Assembly (NCBI GenBank): GCA_024682655.1
Contig: JAIKYZ010000024.1
Location: forward strand, 1-64,000
Direction: 5' to 3'
DNA: 64,000 bases
From: Treponema sp.
GTDB lineage: Bacteria > Spirochaetota > Spirochaetia > Treponematales > Treponemataceae
Made by a program: the position numbers and the translations under genes. Below, piece after piece: positions 1-6,514 of this stretch. The notes under the pieces were generated by a model. The model had not been told where the DNA came from, did no database searches, and saw only the letters and a program-made list of their open reading frames with translations. Numbering within the stretch: position 1 is the first letter of the stretch; every line of letters begins with the position of its first letter.

Positions 1-1
1 C

Positions 2-937
<936 letters not shown>

Positions 938-965
938 TTACTACTAGTTTAATTTGAGATATAGA

Positions 966-1000
966 AAGGCCTTCTAGTTTTACTAGGAGGCCTTTTTTTT
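966..1000 (+). terminator. Rho-independent terminator of gap
   Basis: The hairpin AGGCCTtCTAGT / ACTAGgAGGCCT is followed by a run of eight T. It is nested inside a longer palindrome: AGAACAATTAAATATTTC (905-922, inside the gap coding end) pairs with GAAATATTTAATTGTTCT (1001-1018). The mRNA end would therefore be a double stem that includes the last gap codons. Confidence 0.9.
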
Positions 1001-1189
1001 GAAATATTTAATTGTTCTTTCTATTTAAGAGGGGCTCTGTTCACCGCCACAGCGCCCCTACGGTTGCAAAATTAATTTTGCAACCGACGCCGCGGGTGCA
1101 TGCTGACGCATGCCTAGGGCAAATCCCGCGGCGGGTTCGAACAATTAAGTACTTCTCAGAGAACTGCTAAGTTAGTTTTCTAACTATAA

Positions 1190-1227
1190 GAGGCGTCTTA
1201 CGATAAGTGAGGCGCCTTTTTTTATTT
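1190..1227 (+). terminator. Terminator hairpin of second gap-tail copy
   Basis: AGGCG...CGCCT with an inner TCTTA/TAAGtGA stem, followed by seven T. It lies directly after the second reiterated gap tail and has a different sequence from the first terminator. The tail CGAACAATTAAGTACTTC (1138-1155) has a matching inverted copy ending near 1254. Confidence 0.75.
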
Positions 1228-1423
1228 TAAATGAAGTACTTAATAGTACGTTCGATATAAGCGGTTCGCTGTAACGGGGCACAGCGAACCTACGGTTGCA
1301 AACTATAATTTTGCAACCGACGCCGCGGGTGCATGCTGTCGCATGCTTAGGGCAAATCCCGCGGCGGGTAAGAACAATCAAATACTTCAGCGAAAACTGC
1401 TAAGTTTAAGTTGATTTGTTAGA

Positions 1424-1465
1424 TAAAAGAGGCACTTCCCAGCAGGAGAGTGCCTTTTTTTTTTG
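1424..1465 (+). terminator. Terminator hairpin of third gap-tail copy
   Basis: AGGCACT...AGTGCCT is followed by about ten T, directly after the third gap tail. Again the hairpin sequence is unique, while the flanking tail and anti-tail (atcaaatac / gtatttgat) match each other. Confidence 0.8.
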
Positions 1466-1518
1466 TATTTGATAGTTCTTTCTATTTAAGCGGTTCGCTG
1501 TGGCGGGGCACAGCTCGC

Positions 1519-1647
1519 CTGGCAAAATCAGCGCAGCTGGTAAATGAATATAATCTGGCGGGACTTATGGCCTGGGAATATGGACAGGATATGACGGGCA
1601 GCCTTTTGAAAGAAATGTCCGGCCAACTTTTGCAAGTTTCTGATTAA
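1519..1647 (+). pseudogene. 3' remnant of a glycosyl hydrolase (GH18 chitinase-like) gene
   Basis: The last ~42 residues of ORF 1450-1647 (from LAKSAQLV) read LVNEYNLAGLMAWEYGQDMTG and LLKEM. This resembles the C-terminal barrel strand of GH18 enzymes, where a W-E-Y/I-G-x-D-xxG segment closes the active site. The upstream part of the ORF is translated repeat DNA, not protein. No promoter, ribosome site or catalytic DxxDxDxE part is present, so this is a truncated relic fused to the third gap-tail repeat. Family assignment rests on one short segment. A relic of another TIM-barrel hydrolase is possible. Confidence 0.55.
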
Positions 1648-1653
1648 GAATTA

Positions 1654-1683
1654 AAAAATCTACTCTATTCGGGTAGATTTTTC
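1654..1683 (+). terminator. Rho-independent terminator
   Basis: AAAAATCTAC tctattcgg GTAGATTTTT hairpin ending in T's, just downstream of the glycosyl hydrolase remnant. It presumably once ended that gene. Confidence 0.75.
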
Positions 1684-1697
1684 TTTAAAATTATAAG

Positions 1698-1731
1698 AAA
1701 TTCTACTCAAAATTCAAAAATTCTACTAAAT
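1698..1731 (+). promoter_or_regulatory. Direct repeats upstream of the HTH-FliM gene
   Basis: AAATTCTACT occurs twice with a 20-bp period (about 1698 and 1718), roughly 70-100 bp before the HTH-FliM start. A two-turn spacing upstream of a gene encoding an XRE-type DNA-binding domain could be an operator. This is inference; no clear -35/-10 pair was found. Confidence 0.3.
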
Positions 1732-1795
1732 TCCACTCTCCGTCGGGTGACTTGCCCCCTTCATCATGCTAGGCTTTCAATAAAGGAGAAAAATC

Positions 1796-2785
1796 ATGGA
1801 TGCAGAAAAGACTGGAAACTTAATCAACTTTCTAAGAACAAAAATGGGAATTACCCAAAAAGAACTTGCAGCCAAAATTAATGTAAGCGATAAAGCTGTG
1901 AGCAAATGGGAAAGAGGTGATGGCTGCCCAGATGTAGGAATACTGCCTGTCCTGGCAAAAACTCTCGAATGCGATGTAGATTCCCTTATAAAAGGAGAAC
2001 TTCCTTCTACCACCCCAAGAAAGGAACTTACGGAGGAAGAAGTTCAGGCTCTTCTGGCTGCTTCTGGGGGAGAGGAAATGAAAAAGGATCTGTCCCTCTT
2101 AAAAAATCCAGGCCCAAGAATTAAGATTTACGATTTTAAGCGCCCTGATTTATTCAACAAATTACAGCTAAGAAAAATTGCCAATATTTTTGAAATGCTC
2201 TGTGAAAAAGTTGCAATGGAACTGGTTGGCAACCGAAAGGATCTTTTGGGGGTAAAACTTGTTTCCGTAGACCTGCTGACAAACGAAGAGTTTATACGCT
2301 CCCTTCCAGAAAGAACTTTCTTCTATTCCTATGATTATGATAATTCTGGTTTTGCCCTTGAAATTGACCCGGAAATTGGAAAGGTTCTCCTCAAGCATGA
2401 TTTAAAAAAGTATCCCGAGCTTACTCAAACTGATGCTGACTGTCTTAATCTTTCTTATATAAATAATTTTTCTTCTATGCTGCAAGAGATGATTTATGAA
2501 AATACAAATAAAAGTATTTCTTATCAGGATTTTTCAAAAGCCCTGACGGCTTGCAGCATTCTTCCCCGCAGCCTTGGACAGACTCCAACTTCAATGTGCC
2601 TCCTTGTTACCCTGGCCCTGGAATCGGATGCTGCCTCCGGAATGATAAATATTCAGTTTAATTACACTTATTTTTTTCAAAACTCTGTAATAAGCTGGGA
2701 CTTTTTGGAGATCCAATGCAGGGACCTAAAATCTGCCAGCTTTCGGATATTAAAAATAAGCCGGTGGAAAACAATGTTTTTGTAG
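1796..2785 (+). CDS. XRE HTH domain fused to FliM-like domain (5' part of frameshifted gene)
   Basis: Residues ~7-65 are an XRE/Cro helix-turn-helix (GITQKELAAKINVSDKAVSKWERG). Then comes a FliM-like start (LTEEEVQALLAA, compare the LSQEEIDALL segment of FliM), the FliM signature IKIYDFKRPDLF, and a FliM middle domain with FALEIDPEIGKVLLKHDL and ending GMINIQF. The remainder after ~residue 293 (from SVISWDF) is out-of-frame sequence. The FliN-like rest continues in the other frame from ORF 2716-3171. The break is best placed at the seven-T run 2671-2677: one missing T would restore FFSKLCNKLGLFGDP-MQG. A ribosome site AAGGAG precedes the ATG. An HTH on a motor-switch protein is unusual. It could be a regulator that reuses the C-ring fold. 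Confidence 0.8.
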   Translation: MDAEKTGNLINFLRTKMGITQKELAAKINVSDKAVSKWERGDGCPDVGILPVLAKTLECDVDSLIKGELPSTTPRKELTEEEVQALLAASGGEEMKKDLSLLKNPGPRIKIYDFKRPDLFNKLQLRKIANIFEMLCEKVAMELVGNRKDLLGVKLVSVDLLTNEEFIRSLPERTFFYSYDYDNSGFALEIDPEIGKVLLKHDLKKYPELTQTDADCLNLSYINNFSSMLQEMIYENTNKSISYQDFSKALTACSILPRSLGQTPTSMCLLVTLALESDAASGMINIQFNYTYFFQNSVISWDFLEIQCRDLKSASFRILKISRWKTMFL

Positions 2786-3171
2786 AATTCGGCCGTTTTT
2801 CTCCAGAAGGCCTTCTTCTTGAACCTGGCTCAATTCTTTTAAGTTCAAAAAGAGCAGGGGAGCCCCTTAATGTTCTTGTGGGAAATGAATGTCGCTTTAT
2901 AGGAGAGGTTGTTGCGGTCGAGGAGAACTTTGGAGTCAGGATTATTTCTGCTTCTAATATCATTAAATATGATGAAGAACATTATCTGGCCCTTCGTCTA
3001 GGGGCCTGCTACCACGACCAGGAGGAACTTGCAAAAATACAAGAAGGAACTGTCTTAGATTTGGATAGTCTTGCGGGAGATCCAATTTCTATAATCCAGG
3101 ATGGAAAAACCGTCGCTCGCGGCGAAGTTGTAATTGTAGATGATTTTTATGGTGTAAGAATTTGTGATTAA
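2716..3171 (+). CDS. Tandem SpoA (FliN-like) domains, 3' part of frameshifted HTH-FliM gene
   Basis: Two SpoA/FliN C-ring domains in tandem. The first is about residues 18-80 (VEFGRFSPEGLLLEPGSI, AGEPLNVLVGNE, VEENFGVRI). The second is about 88-151 (LRLGACYHDQEELAKIQEGT, LAGDPISI, GEVVIVDDFYGVRI). Both match the FliN pattern of LGxxxLxxxEIL, LxxGSVI.LD, AGEPVDV, ARGEVVVVDENFGVRI. The ATG at 2716 has no ribosome site and lies inside the FliM frame, so this is better read as the C-terminal half of the gene starting at 1796 than as a separate gene. The full architecture would be HTH-FliM-SpoA-SpoA. Whether the frameshift is real, programmed or a sequencing error cannot be told from here. Confidence 0.8.
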   Translation: MQGPKICQLSDIKNKPVENNVFVEFGRFSPEGLLLEPGSILLSSKRAGEPLNVLVGNECRFIGEVVAVEENFGVRIISASNIIKYDEEHYLALRLGACYHDQEELAKIQEGTVLDLDSLAGDPISIIQDGKTVARGEVVIVDDFYGVRICD

Positions 3172-3247
3172 GTAGTGGGGCCGGGGGGGGGACCGCCAAT
3201 TAAAGCCGCCCCGATATGAAGTGCACCCAAGAAATTAGACACTTTAA

Positions 3248-4171
3248 CTAGGCTGATTTTAAGGACTGATTCCTAAATTGTAAAGGGGTCAGTCCTTTGA
3301 ATTTAACCTTAATTCTTTTTTCGTTGTACCAAGTAAGATACTCTATTAGTTCTTTCTTGAAATGATCTACAGATTCAAAATCCTGCAAATATAAAAGTTC
3401 TGATTTTAATAGTCCAAAGAAATTTTCCATTACAGAATTATCAAGACAGTTTCCTTTTCTGGACATACTTTGTCTTATTCCTTTCTTTTTCAAACGTTCC
3501 CTGTAATTGTACATCTGGTACTGCCATCCTTGATCTGAATGTAAAATCAAATTTGTACCGTCTGGTATCTTTTCAAAAGCCTTGTCTAGCATATCTGTTA
3601 TCTGTGAATAATTTGGGCTCTCTGACAAATTCCAGCTGACCAAAGATTCATCATGTAAATCTAAAATTGGTGAAAGATATAATTTCGTTCCAAAGAGATT
3701 GAACTGAGTAACATCTGTAACCCATTTCTGATTTGAAGCAGTAGTAGAAAAATCTCTTTTTTCTTTTCCATTTTCAGTTATGAGCAAAAGATTTTTTGCA
3801 ATTCTTCCAACTTGTCCTTTATATGAATTGTATCTGTGAACTCTTACCTTGCAGACTATGTGTTCTTCATGCATCAGTTTCTGAATTACTTTATGATTTA
3901 TCTTATATCCACGATTCCTAAACGCTGATGTAATACGTCTGTAACCATAACGTTCCTTGCTTTCATTAAAAATATCATGAAGAAGTTTTCGTTCTTCCTG
4001 ATATTTTTCCTGTTTAGGATGTTTTTCAGAATAATAAAAAGAACTTCTGGGTAATTTTGATAGTATTAATAAATCATGAACAGAAATTTCTGACCTTAAT
4101 TCGCTACAGGCTCTGAGTTTTCTTTCTCTTTCGCCTTTGTCTGTTCCTGTTCTTCTTGAATTAAGGCCCAT
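3248..4171 (-). CDS. IS3-family transposase OrfB (DDE integrase domain)
   Basis: Catalytic half of the transposase. An HTH_21-like segment (HDIFNESKERYGYRRI) is followed by an rve integrase core with the DDE residues in WVTDVTQF, LHSDQGWQYQ and NSVMENFFGLLKSE. It overlaps orfA by 76 bp in the -1 frame relative to orfA, so OrfAB is expected from -1 ribosomal frameshifting. The A-rich stretch GAAAGAAAAC near the end of orfA is the likely slip region. The first ~25 residues of the ORF-track translation lie in the overlap and are probably not an independent start. Full length, all key residues present. Confidence 0.93.
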   Translation of the reverse strand: MGLNSRRTGTDKGERERKLRACSELRSEISVHDLLILSKLPRSSFYYSEKHPKQEKYQEERKLLHDIFNESKERYGYRRITSAFRNRGYKINHKVIQKLMHEEHIVCKVRVHRYNSYKGQVGRIAKNLLLITENGKEKRDFSTTASNQKWVTDVTQFNLFGTKLYLSPILDLHDESLVSWNLSESPNYSQITDMLDKAFEKIPDGTNLILHSDQGWQYQMYNYRERLKKKGIRQSMSRKGNCLDNSVMENFFGLLKSELLYLQDFESVDHFKKELIEYLTWYNEKRIKVKFKGLTPLQFRNQSLKSA

Positions 4172-4620
4172 AATTTTTTTAGGTATAGATTCTCCGCTTT
4201 TAATGCAGCTAATTCTTCATCCTTTGTCCATTCTTTTCTTGGCTTGTCTGGTATTACACTTTTTGGCATTTTTGAAGGCCTTCCTCTCATATCTTTTAGA
4301 GCTGAAATGCCTCCTGTTATATATTTTCGTCGCCAGGCACCTACAGTTCCATGTTCAGCTATTCCAAATTTTATTGCTGTCTCTCTGTCAGATAGACTAT
4401 ATTCTTGTTGATAGTTTAATACTTTTAGCTTGAATTCTGAACTAAAAACTGTAGTTTTTGATTTTTTATTAATGAATCCGTTCGTGTTGTATTTCTTTAC
4501 CCATAATTTTATCAAACTGATATTAATTTCTAAATCTCTTGATAATTGCCTTACAGGTATTTCTTCTTCAAGATGTTTTTTTATAACTGACATCTTAAAA
4601 GCTTCTGTGTATTTGGACAT
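4096..4620 (-). CDS. IS3-family transposase OrfA (helix-turn-helix)
   Basis: The 174-residue DNA-binding subunit has two HTH units (residues ~5-45, HLEEEIPVRQLSRDLEINISLIKLWVKKY; and ~60-110, ETAIKFGIAEHGTVGAWRRKY) and a C-terminal Lys/Glu-rich coiled-coil heptad region, typical of the IS150 subgroup. It starts 54 bp inside the right inverted repeat end. It supplies the N-terminus of the OrfAB fusion transposase by frameshifting into orfB. Confidence 0.92.
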   Translation of the reverse strand: MSKYTEAFKMSVIKKHLEEEIPVRQLSRDLEINISLIKLWVKKYNTNGFINKKSKTTVFSSEFKLKVLNYQQEYSLSDRETAIKFGIAEHGTVGAWRRKYITGGISALKDMRGRPSKMPKSVIPDKPRKEWTKDEELAALKAENLYLKKLWALIQEEQEQTKAKEKENSEPVAN

Positions 4621-4979
4621 AAAAAATGCACCTCCAAAATTAAACTTTATGTCTAACTTTTGGGGTGCACTTCAATAATTTCCCGGGGCCACAGCAAATT
4701 AAAGCCGCCCCCGAAAATCCCGGGGGTACCGCAAATTACCACCGACCCAACAAATCCCGGGGGTAGAGCAAATTAAAGCCGCCCCAACAAATCCCGGGGG
4801 GTACTGCCAATTACCACCGCCCCAGCAAATCCCGGGGTCCACAGCCAATTACCACCGCCCCCGATAATTTCCCGGGGGTACCGCCAATTAAAGCCGCCCC
4901 AACAAATCCCCGGGGTCACAGCAAATTACCACCGCCCCCGAAAATCCCCGGGGCCACAGCCAATTACCCCCGCTAATTC

Positions 4980-5288
4980 CTAGTTCAAAAGTGCAAGAAT
5001 ATCTTCTTTTGGCTGGAAACCTACAGAAGATTTTACAATCTTTCCTTCCTTAAAAACTGCTACGAATGGGATACTCATAATTCCAAACTGACTTGCAAGA
5101 TCCTGTTCTTCATCAACGTTTACTTTTCCAACTTTGATGTCAGCTCTTTCTTCTGCAATTTCTGAAATTACTGGGCCTAACATTCTGCAAGGGCCACACC
5201 AGGTTGCCCAGAAGTCTACTAAAACTGGTTTATCTGAATTTAAAACTTCACTTTCGAAGTTTGATTTTGTAATCTTTAATTCTGCCAT
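4980..5288 (-). CDS. trxA: Thioredoxin
   Basis: A 102-residue single-domain thioredoxin, the usual family length, and a cytoplasmic dithiol reductant. The active-site WCGPC lies at residues 30-34, with the buried Asp25 (VDFWATWC) and the cis-proline in SIPFVAVF. The ATG is preceded by AGGAGG (complement of 5295-5300) at good spacing. The 5' leader is very AT-rich. It stands alone: the radical SAM gene upstream is on the same strand, 121 bp away. Its 3' end runs straight into the minisatellite, with no obvious hairpin terminator of its own. Confidence 0.97.
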   Translation of the reverse strand: MAELKITKSNFESEVLNSDKPVLVDFWATWCGPCRMLGPVISEIAEERADIKVGKVNVDEEQDLASQFGIMSIPFVAVFKEGKIVKSSVGFQPKEDILALLN

Positions 5289-5409
5289 ATTCGGCCTCCT
5301 AAGGATTTTATTTTTAGGTCTTCTTAAAAACCTTTCTCTTTGAATATAATATAAATATATATTTTATACAACATAATCTTTTGCAATAAATAATTTTTAT
5401 ATTTAACCT

Positions 5410-6351
5410 TTAGTTTTCATTCTTTTCTTCCATAATTTGGCAGACATAATCACAAAAAGAACAGATGTCGCTGCATTTTCCAGGCATTTTGATTTTCTTT
5501 TTTTTCAATATTTTCTTAAAGCCTCTTTTTCTATAATGGCCCAGTCCTTCCTGGTAGCAGATTTTTACCAGTTCATTATTTTCTGCCTTTTCCATTATTT
5601 CCTGGTAACTGTCTTCTATTCTTCCTATAAACAATTGTGGATTTTCGTTTGCAAAACCACAGCAAGGGGCAATATTTCCATCGGTATGTACGTAAAGTAT
5701 CTGGCCCGGTCCCTGACAATAATCATCTTTAAACCACTTTTTAGCCTGCCAGGCCCTTTTATCTTTAGATGGGAAAGTTTGTTCCAAGCTATAGACTTTT
5801 ATTCCAGGGGGCGTTGCGGGGGAAGTACTGCCCCCGCTTGAAGGGGTAGCGAGCGACAAAGTGCGAGCGAGGGGAAGGCTTTCCCCGCCTTTATCTAAAA
5901 CTCTCTGAATATTTATTGACTCGGGGCCAAAAAGTTCCTGGACAGCGCTTATAAAAATCTCCATTCTTTCGCTTTTTTGGCCGTGGAAAGTATCCCAGCT
6001 GAGGGCGAATTTTCCATCATAGCCGGCATCGTAAAGTTTCTGCAGTTTTTGGCAAAGATCTTCTTCCTCCTGCCACCAGTCGCCGTTTGTAACTATCTGA
6101 TCAAAAATAAAATCGTGTTCTACTGCAAATTTTGTAATTTCGATTAAAAATTCAAGGTTTAAAAAGGGTTCCCCGCCGCTAAATCCTATTCTTTGGACTG
6201 GGCTTTGGATGCAAGTGGTCAAAAAATCTTTTGCCTTTTGAATATCCAGATTTTTTGGGCTTTTACTTACAAAACAATGGCCGCAACGTAAATTACAAGC
6301 CTGAGTTACCGAAAAAATTACTTCTTCTGGAGAGAATTTTACACCTTTCAT
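5410..6351 (-). CDS. Radical SAM protein with C-terminal cysteine cluster (SPASM-like)
   Basis: The N-terminal radical SAM motif C19-x3-C23-x2-C26 (ACNLRCGHC) binds a 4Fe-4S cluster and SAM. GFSGGEPFLN is the SAM-contact glycine motif. The C-terminus has further cysteines (PCCGF; GKCSDICSFCDYVC) like the auxiliary cluster domain of SPASM/peptide-modifying enzymes. Substrate unknown; no precursor peptide gene is seen beside it. Residues ~157-185, GGESLPLARTLSLATPSS and on, are low-complexity Ser/Pro/Gly and are encoded by a GC-rich palindromic repeat inserted in frame (5804-5892). This lies in a linker between the SAM core and the C-terminal cluster and leaves all motifs intact. Confidence 0.85.
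   Translation of the reverse strand: MKGVKFSPEEVIFSVTQACNLRCGHCFVSKSPKNLDIQKAKDFLTTCIQSPVQRIGFSGGEPFLNLEFLIEITKFAVEHDFIFDQIVTNGDWWQEEEDLCQKLQKLYDAGYDGKFALSWDTFHGQKSERMEIFISAVQELFGPESINIQRVLDKGGESLPLARTLSLATPSSGGSTSPATPPGIKVYSLEQTFPSKDKRAWQAKKWFKDDYCQGPGQILYVHTDGNIAPCCGFANENPQLFIGRIEDSYQEIMEKAENNELVKICYQEGLGHYRKRGFKKILKKKKIKMPGKCSDICSFCDYVCQIMEEKNEN
5804..5892 (-). repeat. Palindromic element inserted in frame within the radical SAM gene
   Basis: Read on the minus strand, the segment forms GGGGAAA/TTCCCC and GCGGGGG/CCCCCGC hairpins flanking a GCGAGCGAC/GCGAGCGAG region. Its GC content is far above the host gene. It adds about 30 residues without a stop or frame change. Such protein-coding palindromic repeats are known from Rickettsia (RPE elements); the relation here is by analogy only. 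Confidence 0.75.
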
Positions 6352-6514
6352 ATTTTTCTATTCTATCAAAATCTTTGCAAAAAGGGGTAATAATATTTAC
6401 TCATTAAAAAGTGAAAATGAATATTTTTAAATATAAATATAATTTTTTATCAGAAAAATTGAGTTAATCTTTGATTTAAGATAGAATATCATATCGTTCA
6501 ACCTGGTATAATAA

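Larger units (their letters stand above)
3217..4674 (-). mobile_element. Complete IS3-family insertion sequence (IS150-like), 1458 bp
   Basis: The ends are inverted repeats: TGAAGTGCACCC...TTAGACA on the left and the complement of TGTCTAACTTTTGGGGTGCA CTTCA on the right. It carries overlapping orfA and orfB on the minus strand. The flanks show a 3-bp target duplication: CCCGATA before the left end and ATAATTTCC after the right end, while an uninterrupted unit elsewhere in the array reads CCCGATAATTTCC. That fixes the insertion point and matches the short duplications usual for this family. Both ORFs look intact, so the element may be active. Confidence 0.93.
3175..4979. repeat. GC-rich ~38-bp minisatellite (about 8-9 units) interrupted by an IS3 element
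   Basis: Units of 35-40 bp follow the pattern GC(A/C)AATTA then AAG or CCAC, CCGCCCC, (A/G)AYAAAT, CCCGGGG and a short linker. One unit lies left of the IS (3196-3216) and about eight lie right of it (4675-4979). The array fills the space between the convergent FliM-like and trxA genes and stops at the trxA stop codon. It is far richer in GC than the rest of the window. Apart from the insertion sequence, nothing else is seen in this stretch. There are no unique spacers, so it is not a CRISPR array. Confidence 0.9.

Noticed and set aside
1081-1140. The GC-rich stem-loops in the gap repeat as integron attC sites
   Set aside because: No GTTRRRY/RYYYAAC core pair at the ends, no cassette ORF between copies, and no integron integrase in the window.
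1130-1145. GGTTCGAAC in the second gap repeat as a tRNA T-arm
   Set aside because: No acceptor stem, D-arm or anticodon arm around it. Chance match in the repeat.
1184-1381. ORF on the minus strand (65 aa)
   Set aside because: Lies wholly in the gap-tail repeat; no ribosome site or recognisable protein.
4675-4979. CRISPR array
   Set aside because: Tandem units have no unique spacers, unit length varies, and no cas genes are present.
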